Shown one piece after another: positions 47,875 to 56,306 of a DNA stretch of 64,000 nt (position 1 is its first letter; every line of letters begins with the position of its first letter). The stretch comes from Trichocoleus desertorum NBK24 (GTDB taxonomy: Bacteria > Cyanobacteriota > Cyanobacteriia > FACHB-46), in the NCBI RefSeq assembly GCF_030409055.1, contig NZ_CP116619.1, positions 5,386,109-5,450,108 of the forward strand, written 5' to 3'. The notes beneath the pieces are model-generated. The model was not told the DNA's origin and did no database searches. It saw only the letters and a program-made list of their open reading frames with translations. The translations under genes were made by a program, and so were the position numbers.

Positions 47875-48846
47875 ATGTCTGTAACTCTTGATCGGATTGC
47901 CCAGATTTATCATCAACCTTTACCAGATCTCCTATTTGAGGCCCAGCGAGTCCACCGGGAGCATCACGATCCGCATGCAGTTCAGCTATGCACACTTAGC
48001 AACATCAAAACTGGCCTGTGCCCAGAGGATTGTGCTTACTGCTCCCAGAGCGTTCACAATCAAACGGATCTCCAGCCTCAAGCCCTGATGAATGTTGAGG
48101 AAGTAGTATCTGAAGCTAAAACCGCTAAAGCGCAGGGGGCAACCCGCTTTTGCATGGGTGCTGCTTGGCGGGAGGTCAAAGACGGCCCTCTGTTCGATCG
48201 CGTATTAGAGATGGTGCGTCAAATTGCTGATCTAAATATTGAAGTCTGTTGTACCTTAGGCATGCTGAAGCCGCACCAAGCGCAACAACTCAAGGCAGCG
48301 GGTTTGACAGCCTACAACCACAATCTGGATACGTCTCCTTCCTACTATTCACAAGTAATTACAACTCGTACCTATCAAGACCGCTTACAAACGATTCGCG
48401 CCGTGAGTGAAGCAGGTATCTCTGTATGCTGCGGTGGTATTCTGGGTATGGGTGAGTCTGTTCAGGATCGCCTAGAATTTCTGGAGGTACTGAGTGGTCT
48501 AGAGCCAGCTCCAGAGTCTATCCCCATCAACTGCTTAGTTCCAGTGTCGGGCACTCCCTTACAAGACATTGCGCCTGTAGACACAATTGAACTAGTCCGG
48601 GCAATCGCTACCACTCGTATTCTTTTTCCTCAAGCAATGGTGCGTCTTTCCGCAGGTCGTTTGCAGATGAGTGATGAGTTACAAGCACTCTGTTTCATTG
48701 CGGGTGCCAATTCTATCTTTACTGGCCCAATCCTATTAACTACACCCAACCCAGACCATAACCACGACGAGCAAATGTTACAGCGTCTAGGCATGACTCC
48801 CAAACCTCTCTCTATATCCACTTCAGTCGCATCTCCCAGCCTCTGA
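47875..48846 (+). CDS. bioB: Biotin synthase
   Basis: 323 residues from ATG 47875 (MSVTLDRIAQIYHQP); in-frame ATG 47866 and GTG 47827 are alternatives. The radical-SAM cluster motif CPEDCAYC is clear, followed by the BioB signatures CMGAAWREVKDG, YNHNLDTS, and ICCGGILGMGE (here SVCCGG). It inserts sulfur into dethiobiotin using a [4Fe-4S]/SAM centre and an auxiliary [2Fe-2S] cluster. It is not clustered with other bio genes and is followed by a strong terminator. Confidence 0.96.
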   Translation: MSVTLDRIAQIYHQPLPDLLFEAQRVHREHHDPHAVQLCTLSNIKTGLCPEDCAYCSQSVHNQTDLQPQALMNVEEVVSEAKTAKAQGATRFCMGAAWREVKDGPLFDRVLEMVRQIADLNIEVCCTLGMLKPHQAQQLKAAGLTAYNHNLDTSPSYYSQVITTRTYQDRLQTIRAVSEAGISVCCGGILGMGESVQDRLEFLEVLSGLEPAPESIPINCLVPVSGTPLQDIAPVDTIELVRAIATTRILFPQAMVRLSAGRLQMSDELQALCFIAGANSIFTGPILLTTPNPDHNHDEQMLQRLGMTPKPLSISTSVASPSL

Positions 48847-48933
48847 AGTAGGAAGAACGCAACAGTTAAAGTATCCTTTTTTATGAGGGAAGAGAAGCTT
48901 CGACTGATCTCCTTTCCCATCTCCTCTCGAAAG

Positions 48934-48970
48934 AAAACCTCCTAACAGTACAACTGAAAAGGAGGTTTTT
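48934..48970 (+). terminator. Intrinsic terminator of bioB
   Basis: AAAACCTCCT (48934-48943) pairs with AGGAGGTTTT (48960-48969), followed by a further T. It is 88 bp after the bioB stop codon and is symmetric enough to stop the minus-strand small gene as well. Confidence 0.85.
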
Positions 48971-48992
48971 AATTAAGTTTCAACTAATCGCT

Positions 48993-49118
48993 TTACTTGT
49001 GCTCTTTAGCAGGTTCTTGAGCGTTGGGCGGAGTGAGTGAAATTGATTTGACATCCGGGTCAGAAGCTTGAGGTGGTTTAGCTCCTGTTTGATAGGGAAT
49101 GGGAAATTCAGATTTCAT
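48993..49118 (-). CDS. Very small hydrophilic protein, 41 residues
   Basis: ATG 49118 to TAA 48993 encodes a Pro/Lys/Ser-rich peptide (MKSEFPIPYQTGAKPPQ, ending in NAQEPAKEHK). It is hydrophilic, without cysteines or a membrane segment. Its frame ends just before the shared bioB terminator, which fits a real minus-strand gene. An IS5 element is inserted 60 bp upstream of it. No function known. Confidence 0.4.
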   Translation of the reverse strand: MKSEFPIPYQTGAKPPQASDPDVKSISLTPPNAQEPAKEHK

Positions 49119-49177
49119 AGAAATTTCAGGGTATTTCTTATTAGAAGATGTTTATAGATTTAATACTAATAGTCTAA

Positions 49178-50090
49178 GAGGGTGTTTGAAAAGTCGGGTA
49201 AACAGTAGAAAAGCTCACTCAGTGTAAGCTGCGAATACGAAAGAACACAGCACCGAGTGAGCTAGATGGGTAAATCCTATCCCAGTAATCTGACCCGTGC
49301 CGAATACGAATTTCTCAGTGACCTGATTCCAGAAGCAAAACCCGGTGGTCGCCCACGCAGCATCGAGATGTGGGCAGTTCTCAATGCCATCTTCTACGTC
49401 CTAGTCGAGGGGTGTCGTTGGCGAGCGTTGCCGGGAGACTTTCCGGCATGGCAGACGGTGTATACCTATTTTCGCAACTGGCGCAAGGACGGCACTTGGA
49501 TTGTGATTCATGACCGCTTACGTGAGTGGACGCGCATCGAAGTGGATCGCCAGCCCAGTCCCTCTGAAGCGATCCTCGACTCGCAAAGTGTCAAAACGGC
49601 GGCAGGGGTGAGCGAACAGGTGGGATTTGACAGTGGCAAAGTGATCAAGGGGCGCAAGCGGTTTATCAGTGTCGATACCTTGGGACTGGTGCTGCGTGTG
49701 TTCGTGACTGCTGCCAGTGTGGGAGAACGAGCAGGGGGCAAACGGGTACTCAAGCGGGTCAAACGGATGGACAAAGCTGTGTTTCGTCTAACCACCATTT
49801 GGGTCGATGGTGGCTTTGATGGCGCACCGTTCCTAATGTGGGTGATGGACGTTTGCCGTTGGATTATCCAAGTGGTGCTGCGACCTGAACAAACCAAGGG
49901 GTTCGTGCTGCTCAAAAAGCGATGGGTGGTGGAGCGGACATTCGGTTGGTTGATGCACTGTCGTCGTCTAGTGCGTGACTATGAGTTATTGCCAGAGACC
50001 TCAGAGACATTAATCTATCTGGCAATGATTCGGATAATGGTCAAGCGATTGGCGTAAACTTTGACTCGTTACAACTTTTCAAACACCCTC
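49178..50090 (+). mobile_element. IS5-family insertion sequence, apparently complete
   Basis: A 913-bp element with near-perfect ends: GAGGGTGTTTGAAAAGT at the left (49178-49194) and its complement at the right (50074-50090). TAA flanks both sides (49175-49177 and 50091-50093), a 3-bp target duplication as in IS1031-type members. It carries a single intact transposase gene, so it may be recently active. Confidence 0.9.
49266..50057 (+). CDS. IS5-family transposase
   Basis: 263 residues. The N-terminal DUF4096-type region (LTRAEYEFLSDLIPEAKPGG, GCRWRALPGDFPAWQTVY) is typical of the IS1031/ISL2 branch of IS5. The DDE residues are seen as Asp in ILDSQSVK, Asp in WVDGGFDG, and Glu in RWVVERTFGWL (the Y-less R/E signature). 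The frame is uninterrupted and spans nearly the entire element. It cuts and pastes the element that surrounds it. Confidence 0.95.
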   Translation: MGKSYPSNLTRAEYEFLSDLIPEAKPGGRPRSIEMWAVLNAIFYVLVEGCRWRALPGDFPAWQTVYTYFRNWRKDGTWIVIHDRLREWTRIEVDRQPSPSEAILDSQSVKTAAGVSEQVGFDSGKVIKGRKRFISVDTLGLVLRVFVTAASVGERAGGKRVLKRVKRMDKAVFRLTTIWVDGGFDGAPFLMWVMDVCRWIIQVVLRPEQTKGFVLLKKRWVVERTFGWLMHCRRLVRDYELLPETSETLIYLAMIRIMVKRLA

Positions 50091-50288
50091 TAAGCGCTAG
50101 GATGTGCTCTATCCGAAGCCATGTAATCTAGAGCTGAGCTTAGCAGTGCATTCCGCCATCTGGCATATGTTCTTGAAATGGCTTTCGTATTCCAGACAAC
50201 GTATTGATATTTTTGGGCCTTCAACGGTAGACAGCAGAGGAAAGAGACTTTGGTGGCATCAATTTAATTGAGGTCACTTAGAAAGAGA

Positions 50289-50339
50289 AAATCTCGCAGG
50301 TACTAGCTTTACGGGGCTTCGTTTGCGCCTGCGAGATTT
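50289..50339 (-). terminator. Strong hairpin terminator of the peroxidase gene
   Basis: AAATCTCGCAGG (50289-50300) and CCTGCGAGATTT (50328-50339) form a perfect 12-bp stem with a 27-nt loop. On the minus strand TTTTCTCTTTCT follows. It lies 53 bp after the stop codon of the di-haem peroxidase gene. Confidence 0.8.
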
Positions 50340-50391
50340 GAATCGGCTCCACTGACGGGTGTCAACTTAGATGGAGCACTGTTCTATTCAT

Positions 50392-52560
50392 TTACTTCCT
50401 CACACAAACATATCCTCCAGCTATAAATTGCAGAGTAGAGTTAGCAGGGCAGTCTTGCTGAGTTATGCTCCCCTCAAGCGGATTGGAAGTTGATTGAACA
50501 GCGGGAGCTGCACTCTCAGCGGCGGGAGCAGAACTTTCCAGAAAACTTGGTAGAGGAGTGCCACCCTTACGCCCAACAGCTGGGAGTTCCAATAAAGCAG
50601 TCGTTGCTCTTCCAGAACCGTCATTAGTAACAGAGTTTTGATCCCCCGGATGTCCGTTGGGGATAAACAACTGCGGATGGTCAAACGGTGCACTCTGATT
50701 GCGAACTCTCGCATCAGTTAGACCGTTCATGAAAGCCACTAGCGCCTCTTTTTCCGATTCGTCCAGCCCCAGGTTCTCAATATCTGGGTCTAAGTTTTCG
50801 ATATTAGTTTCGTGGAAATCTCCACCCCGATTGTAGAAATCCACTACCTGCCGCAGAGTTAGTTGCCCACCATTATGAAAGTAAGGAGCTGTAAGCGCTA
50901 TATTCCGCAGTCCGGGTGTTTTAAAGGCTCCATCGACAGCCACTCTTTCAGTCGCACTAATAGGCGGCTTCAGATTGGGATCGTTGAACTTTCCATTCTG
51001 AGCCAGTCGCGACTCTGAAAGTGGGTTGCCAAACGGATCTTGACCGCCCACGCCTAAATCTTCCTGGGTAGGTCTAACACCAATGTTGTAAAAGCCGTTG
51101 TCATAGACAGCAACACCGTTATCGCCCATCACCATACGTTCGAGTCGTTCGTTTCGCACGTTTTTGACAGAAGCATTGGTAAACTCGGCTCCACCGTGGC
51201 AATTGACGCACTTAGCTTTACCCTCAAACAGTTCTTTCCCTCGTTTCTGCTGAGCAGTTAAAGCATTGTTATTTCCTTCCATGAACTGGTCAAAAGGCGT
51301 ATTGTCGGAAACTAGCGTTGCCTCATACAGCTGAATGGAAAGTCCCATAAACAGCGAGAAGTTGTAGTCCATCAATGTGAACTCGTTGGTAGCTAAAGCT
51401 CCCTGCGGTTGTCTGAAGATCCGGCTACCATCAGCACCAACTTTGATAATCTGCTGAGAGTTCCACCACTCTGGCTTAAAGGCATCTTGAACCATAGTTT
51501 GGTAGTTCTTCTGCTTGAGACCTGGTTTCGGCCAGTTGCTATATTTACCGAGAACGCTGTCTTCAGGATGCACAAGTTGCTTTGCCAGGGGACGTAAGAC
51601 CTTTAGCTTTTTACCCGTTTCTCTAGGAAGCTTCTTGGTCTTGACTCGATCAAACTTCTGACCGATATCGGGAAAAATACGACCACTACCAGATTCCTCA
51701 ACATCGCTGAGTGGCGGGCCTACCGCCTGCGATGCTAGAGAGGAATTCTTAAGACTGACTTTCACTTGCTGTAGCGCAGACTGTTTTGTGGGTGCTTTAT
51801 ACAGAAAGGCATTTTTGTCCCTCGATCCAAAGGGATTGACGCCGTTAAAATCATTTTGCGCCCTTCCATCCCAGAAGTTGCGGAAGTTGAACACCGCATT
51901 AATTGTACTGGGTGCGTTGCGACCTGTTACCTGACGGACGTTGATGCCGTTAACATTGAAAACTGGATCTGGCTGCACCGTTACATTGTCTACAGCACTA
52001 CCGGGAATGATGTCGTTGAATTTGGTCAGATCGACACCCTGAGAACCAGTAATGTCGTCATTGTCAGCTAGAACGGTCGAGGAACGATCATCCGAGTTTT
52101 GCAGCTTGTGGAATGGATAATCTTCCGGTTTCAGCGTGTAATTAGGCCCAGTTCCTGGACTGAAATTTGTTGATGGTCCTGGGTGGAGCTGGTTTTTTGC
52201 TCTGTTGTCAACTCCTGCATAGAAGTGACAACTGGCACAAGACTGGAAACCATCGCTTCCTACCTGCATCTCCCAAAAAAGAGCTTTTCCTAAAGCGATC
52301 GCAGCTGTTTTATTCTTAACAAATTGTCCGAGATTATCTGGCTCTGGGATCGGTACACTTTTGAGCGAGGCTAGCAACTGCGGCGGTTCAGATGGCTCTA
52401 GCTGAGCTGCTACGGTATGTCCAGCCAAGACGATAACAGCAGCGATCGCTACCATTACCATGCTTTTTTTAATTCTCTTTGAAAAAATCGATCCAAGTCG
52501 ATTAAGTCGAAATAGAAACGCGATCGCCAAAAACGCTATTTCTTTAATTCGTTTCTTCAT
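50392..52560 (-). CDS. Di-haem cytochrome c peroxidase (MauG-like)
   Basis: 722 residues, longer than typical (about 330-450). A hydrophobic export segment lies at about 33-52 and is followed by a cleaved-like VAAQ. The first haem site CASCH is at 108-112, the second CVNCH at 451-455. The segment between them is expanded by a variable, Asn/Asp-rich insertion (about 125-340). KTPGLRNIALTAPYFHNG is the conserved C-terminal peroxidase motif. A Pro/Ser/Ala-rich tail ends with a Cys pair (QQDCPANST, YVCVRK). A periplasmic peroxidase or oxidase role is inferred from the family. Confidence 0.88.
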   Translation of the reverse strand: MKKRIKEIAFLAIAFLFRLNRLGSIFSKRIKKSMVMVAIAAVIVLAGHTVAAQLEPSEPPQLLASLKSVPIPEPDNLGQFVKNKTAAIALGKALFWEMQVGSDGFQSCASCHFYAGVDNRAKNQLHPGPSTNFSPGTGPNYTLKPEDYPFHKLQNSDDRSSTVLADNDDITGSQGVDLTKFNDIIPGSAVDNVTVQPDPVFNVNGINVRQVTGRNAPSTINAVFNFRNFWDGRAQNDFNGVNPFGSRDKNAFLYKAPTKQSALQQVKVSLKNSSLASQAVGPPLSDVEESGSGRIFPDIGQKFDRVKTKKLPRETGKKLKVLRPLAKQLVHPEDSVLGKYSNWPKPGLKQKNYQTMVQDAFKPEWWNSQQIIKVGADGSRIFRQPQGALATNEFTLMDYNFSLFMGLSIQLYEATLVSDNTPFDQFMEGNNNALTAQQKRGKELFEGKAKCVNCHGGAEFTNASVKNVRNERLERMVMGDNGVAVYDNGFYNIGVRPTQEDLGVGGQDPFGNPLSESRLAQNGKFNDPNLKPPISATERVAVDGAFKTPGLRNIALTAPYFHNGGQLTLRQVVDFYNRGGDFHETNIENLDPDIENLGLDESEKEALVAFMNGLTDARVRNQSAPFDHPQLFIPNGHPGDQNSVTNDGSGRATTALLELPAVGRKGGTPLPSFLESSAPAAESAAPAVQSTSNPLEGSITQQDCPANSTLQFIAGGYVCVRK

Positions 52561-52871
52561 TTTTTTTAACCGTCATAAGTTAGATATTAAAGCTAGAAAA
52601 GCATTACTCCTCGCTGTTTTTATGCTCTGATTTCCCTACCTCTATAGGATATATTCATCTTTTCAAAAAATACTTCGACTTATGGTTATTAATTGACTTA
52701 ATGACATTTTTATCACGCTACTTGATCCCTCCTAAAACACTCGATCCTTCTCAAAGCTTAAAGCTGAAATTTGATATATTTATATAAGTAGTAATCAATA
52801 AGAGTTCTTTAAATATGAAAAAATATTTACAGTTTTTGTTTTTTATATATACCGTTTTAAGCAAATTCTAT
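52561..52871. other. A/T-rich spacer with a gene start cut by IS701
   Basis: 311 bp, very A/T-rich, upstream of the minus-strand peroxidase. At 52815 an ATG begins a plus-strand frame (MKKYLQFLFFIYTVLSKFY) that looks like a signal peptide and is interrupted by the IS701 left end after 19 codons. It then runs into transposon sequence. No matching 3' part was identified downstream of the IS. Confidence 0.35.
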
Positions 52872-54258
52872 CCCTCTTTTATCACTCTTTCCAAGGAATA
52901 TTTAGAATGGAGACAGCCCCTGTTCTGCTCCATCATCAATGCCTGCTTCCAGAGAGCCCCGGCCAACGATTCGATTTGGGGATGAATACTGCCACCACTT
53001 TCAAGCCATATTTCCCGAGATGCGTAGCTATGAAGCGTTCAAATTCCTGCACTTGGGGCTGATTAGTGAGATCAAACGCAAATCGCTCCCAGCAATCGCT
53101 AGAGCCGTGGGATTAGACAATCATCAAAACTTACATCACTTCTTGAGTGCATCTCGGGCAGTGTCGCAGTTGCGTCAACAACGCTTGGAGTTGATCCTCA
53201 AGCTCCTCAATGGACGGACCTTGATTCTGCTGATTGACGAAACAGGAGATCGTAAGAAGGGGAAACAGACCGATTATGTCAAACGGCAATATATCGGCAA
53301 TCTGGGTAAGCGAGAAAACGGCATTGTTGCAGTGACTGCCTATGGCTTAGTCGATGGGATGATTCTCCCGTTGACCTTTGAGGTGTACAGACCCAAAGAG
53401 CGGCTGAAAGCAGGCGATGAATATCAAAGCAAACCGCAAATTGCCGCCACGATGATTGGGCAACTGCAAGCGATGGGATTCCGCTTTGAACTGGTTCTGG
53501 CTGATAGCTTGTATGGGGAGAGCAAGATCAATTTTGTCAATGTTCTAGAAGAGTTGGAATTGCCCTATATCCTGGCGATTCGGAGTAACCATGCCCTTTG
53601 GTTACCGCAAGAACAGGAGGTTTATCAGGAGGCTTGGCAACCCTTCAGTCGTACCTTCTGCAATGGCACGATTGAGGTGCGCTATATGGCAGAGGTGATT
53701 TATGGCAAGCGACATCGTAAACAGTACTGGCTGCTGACGACAGACCCTGATACCTTACCTGAGAATTCGACTACATTCGTTCTGGTGTCTGACCCAGCCA
53801 TCAAGCTGGAGGAGATTGGTAACGCATACGGCTTCAGAACGTGGATTGAGTATGGGCTCAAGCAAGCCAAGGATGTCTTGGGTTGGGCAGACTTTCGCAT
53901 GACTCATTATGAGCAGATTGAGAAGTGGTGGGAACTAGTGATGAGTGCGTTTCTCATGGTCAGTTTGTTTGCGGATGCGTTCACTGAGACTCGTCCCCTA
54001 GCCCAACATCTGTTTACCCAACATCCGTGGTGGAACCACCAAAGGGGGTGGAAGCATTGGCTCAACAACCTGCGTTTAGTCATTCAACCGTTGATTTACG
54101 GCAATGGGTTAAAGCGATGGCTCACGGTATTTCCGAATGCAGCATTAGAGGTGGGATTGGCTCAGTTGATAGAGCAGATGAATCAGTTCTTTTGCCCATG
54201 CGTGCAGCAGTTGAACTCACAAATCAGGTTTTCATCTGCTTAGAGTGATAAAAGAGGG
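52872..54258 (+). mobile_element. IS701-family insertion sequence
   Basis: A 1387-bp element. Left end CCCTCTTTTATCACTCT (52872-52888) and right end AGAGTGATAAAAGAGGG (54242-54258) are perfect 17-bp inverted repeats. Flanking bases are CTAT on the left and CTAA on the right, close to the 4-bp YTAR target duplication of the family with one difference. It carries one intact transposase. Confidence 0.85.
52939..54243 (+). CDS. IS701-family transposase
   Basis: 434 residues, complete. DDE residues appear as Asp in LILLIDETGDRKKGK, Asp in LVLADSLYGES, and Glu in RTWIEYGLKQAKDVLGWAD. The last two codons and stop lie within the right inverted repeat. The sequence context (ARPLTIRFG start, transposase-typical W-rich end) fits IS701/IS4-like elements common in cyanobacteria. 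It is probably functional. Confidence 0.93.
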   Translation: MPASREPRPTIRFGDEYCHHFQAIFPEMRSYEAFKFLHLGLISEIKRKSLPAIARAVGLDNHQNLHHFLSASRAVSQLRQQRLELILKLLNGRTLILLIDETGDRKKGKQTDYVKRQYIGNLGKRENGIVAVTAYGLVDGMILPLTFEVYRPKERLKAGDEYQSKPQIAATMIGQLQAMGFRFELVLADSLYGESKINFVNVLEELELPYILAIRSNHALWLPQEQEVYQEAWQPFSRTFCNGTIEVRYMAEVIYGKRHRKQYWLLTTDPDTLPENSTTFVLVSDPAIKLEEIGNAYGFRTWIEYGLKQAKDVLGWADFRMTHYEQIEKWWELVMSAFLMVSLFADAFTETRPLAQHLFTQHPWWNHQRGWKHWLNNLRLVIQPLIYGNGLKRWLTVFPNAALEVGLAQLIEQMNQFFCPCVQQLNSQIRFSSA

Positions 54259-54470
54259 CTAAAAATTTGGCTATTGATCTAACTTTGGCTAATAGAGTTT
54301 TGCTTGGCTACGGGAAGTGCCGGTTGTAGAAGTGATTCAGGGCATCGCAGCGCTGATACGGGATTGTGCAAGGGGTGATCGCCAAAGTTGAAACGTAGGG
54401 TTAAAACTAAAGATGGAGTAGTCCAGCAGGACTATTGACATCACCAAAATACTCGTTAACATGTACAGGA

Positions 54471-55323
54471 ATATAGCAATCCTAAGAGATTCATGAAAAT
54501 GCACCATACATAAAGACCTTCGAAAAATTAAAGGTCTGACGATGGGTGGCGAACTCAAATAACCACTTCACCGTTGAGAACGATTGACACAGGTGATAGA
54601 ACTCTCGAATCCACCGCTTTGCCTGCAACCAAACATCCTCCACTGGGTTTTGCCGAGGGTCATTGGGAGCGAAGCGAAGGCAGGTAATTTTCCACTCGGA
54701 CTCGCCTAAGCCCTGATTGACTGAGGCCAAATAGTCCTTGAGCGCCTGAGAACGGTGATAGCTCGCTCCATCCCAAATCAAGGCAATGCGAGACTGAGGA
54801 TGCTCAGCCAGGAGCAGTTGCAAGAAGGCAATCGTGGCCTCGGAATTCGCTCGCTCAAAAGCTTTCACAACAAACTCTTGGCTCAAGATATTCAGCGCTC
54901 CATAGTACGTCTGCTTCTGACGTTCGTTAGTCATTGGCACTTCGATGCGTTCGTTGGTTTTGCCCCACACATAGCCGCAGAGGTCGCCCCAGAGCAGATG
55001 ACATTCATCCTGGAACAAGACGACTAAGTGACCCAGGACAATCTCCTGTCGATGTCGTTCCAGCCAAGCCCTGATTTCGTGTTTTTTTCTCTACCAATTC
55101 TGGGTCTGCTTTGGGATTGCGCTTCTGGGTCTAGTAGGTATAGCCTTGAGATACCATCTGCACGGCCAGGGCGCGTTTGAGTTCACGAGAGTCAGGATTG
55201 CTCCGAATAAACTCAGCGAGTTCTTCCATAGACCGACTCACTAGTTAACTAGACAAAGGTCAATCGTGACACGGAAGCATGCCGCCTTTATGCTTTTTCA
55301 TGAATTATTTAGGATCGCTATAT
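54471..55323 (-). mobile_element. Internally deleted IS630-type element
   Basis: The ends ATATAGCAATCCTAAGAGATT (from 54471) and its near-complement ending GGATCGCTATAT (to 55323) are imperfect inverted repeats of about 28 bp that begin with TA, as for IS630/Tc1 elements that duplicate TA. The 853-bp element is about 300 bp short of the usual 1.1 kb because the middle of the transposase is missing. It can move only with help from an intact relative. Confidence 0.75.
54491..55229 (-). pseudogene. IS630-family transposase, deleted and frameshifted
   Basis: The N-terminal 32 codons (MEELAEFIRSNPDSRELKR, ending GYTY) meet an in-frame TAG and then jump to a point about 100 residues downstream (TQKRNPKADPELVEKK), so the HTH and linker are lost. 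A second frameshift lies in an A-rich run near 55085. The C-terminal 175 residues (FQDECHLLWGD, WDGASYHRS, ending at 54491) remain open from 55018 and contain DDE Asp and Glu (NPVEDVW). Clearly inactive. Confidence 0.8.
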
Positions 55324-55343
55324 TTGAACTAAAGGAGTTGAAT

Positions 55344-55514
55344 ATGAGCTATTTCATCTACAAGGATGCCCAAGGTTTATGGCGCTGGAGACTTAGGGCA
55401 AGCAACCACAAAATCATTGCAGACTCTGCGGAAAGTTACCACAACAAGCAAGATTGCCTAGCAGGTATCGATCTCGTTAAAGGTTCAAAAGACGCGCCTG
55501 TACAAGAAAGCTAA
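55344..55514 (+). CDS. DUF1508-family small protein
   Basis: 56 residues from ATG 55344, with AAAGGAG 7 nt upstream deciding the start. It is a single YegP-like unit (SYFIYKDAQGLWRWRLRASN, then ADSAESYHNKQDCLAGID). Bacterial members often have two such units. Its start lies only 21 bp from the end of the deleted IS630, so the original promoter has been displaced and transcription may now begin inside the IS end. Confidence 0.85.
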   Translation: MSYFIYKDAQGLWRWRLRASNHKIIADSAESYHNKQDCLAGIDLVKGSKDAPVQES

Positions 55515-55671
55515 GCTGTCCAACGTTGCTATCGATTGTCATATCTTTCTTTATAATATTTATAAGTAGAATAATAACAAAAAGCTTGGTCCAGCCTGGG
55601 TTCAAGCAATTCCTGATTAGAACTCAGGTTGAAGCGATCGTAAAATTTACGAAAGTTGTTAGTTAACACGA

Positions 55672-55719
55672 TATTTGGGTCACACGTGGAATTGGTATTT
55701 GGGTCACACGTGGAATTGG
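55672..55719. repeat. Perfect tandem duplication of 24 bp
   Basis: Two identical 24-bp units, TATTTGGGTCACACGTGGAA plus TTGG, occupy 55672-55695 and 55696-55719. A minus-strand frame across them reads TNSTCDPN twice but shows no other sign of being a gene. Probably a recent slippage event or a duplicated protein-binding site. Confidence 0.75.
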
Positions 55720-55886
55720 TGAAGCGAGCGCAACAGTGTGGGTGGTCGTAGTGCATCGAAGCGTTATTGATAGAACATCCAGCAAGGCCTATTAGCTCAC
55801 CCTGGGCTTACCTTCTGCAATTCGGCGACAGATCTTTCCGGCTGTTCCCGCTAGAATGATTGCCATCCATGGATGAGGAGATAGGC

Positions 55887-56201
55887 ATGAGCAATCCCGC
55901 CACCCCATCGACGCCCTCCGATACCCGCTCACGGCGGTTTTACCATGGCACCCGGGCAGACCTCAAGCTTGGCGACCTGATTCAACCTGGCTATGCCTCC
56001 AACTACACCGAGCGGCGATCGCCCTGGGTCTACTTCAGCGAGACGCTGGACGCGGCCACTTGGGGAGCGGAGCTGGCGAAGGGCAAAGGTCCAGGCCGAA
56101 TCTACTTAGTGGAACCGACCGGCTCGTTCATGGATGATCCCAACCTGACGGACCAGAAGTATCCCGGATTGGGAGGAGCCCCATCACGCAGAGCCGCCTA
56201 G
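55887..56201 (+). CDS. arr: Arr-like rifamycin ADP-ribosyltransferase, C-terminally shortened
   Basis: 104 residues from ATG 55887 (GAGGAG 6 nt upstream). The first 94 match the Arr family: FYHGTRADLKLGDLIQPGY, VYFSETLDAATWGAEL, IYLVEPTG and DDPNLTD. Candidate catalytic residues His20, Tyr49 and Asp83/84 are kept. Arr proteins are about 140 residues; here the sequence breaks off after KYPG and adds LGGAPSRRAA, losing about 35-40 residues. Its stop codon TAG overlaps a candidate integron attC site. Activity is doubtful. The gene is more GC-rich than its surroundings, which suggests transfer. Confidence 0.8.
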   Translation: MSNPATPSTPSDTRSRRFYHGTRADLKLGDLIQPGYASNYTERRSPWVYFSETLDAATWGAELAKGKGPGRIYLVEPTGSFMDDPNLTDQKYPGLGGAPSRRAA

Positions 56202-56292
56202 CAAATTGTTGCAGCTGACGAACGCGCGTATCACTCCGCATACATTCAAAATGCCAACCCCGCGCGTTCGCAGCTGAACTCTGGTGTTATGG
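56196..56292 (+). other. Integron attC-like recombination site behind arr
   Basis: R''-like GCCTAGC (56196-56202) contains the arr stop codon. GTT-G-CAGCTG-A-CGAACGCGCG (56208-56227) pairs with CGCGCGTTCGCAGCTGAAC (56261-56279). The 5' arm carries two extra bases (G and A) that would bulge out, as in attC. The site ends in R'-like GTTATGG (56286-56292). This arrangement (stop codon in R'', two extrahelical bases, about 97 bp long) matches cassette attC sites. The R''/R' pair is imperfect, and no integrase gene lies in the window. Confidence 0.65.
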
Positions 56293-56306
56293 GGCTCAAC
56301 CCGTCG

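Noticed and set aside
55529-55756. 75-codon minus-strand frame across the 24-bp duplication
   Set aside because: Composition is odd (Cys, Tyr rich) and the repeated TNSTCDPN comes from the tandem DNA duplication, not from a protein family.
55741-55780. A second attC or attI site before the arr-like gene
   Set aside because: GCGTTATTG at about 55761 resembles a core, but no paired arms were found.
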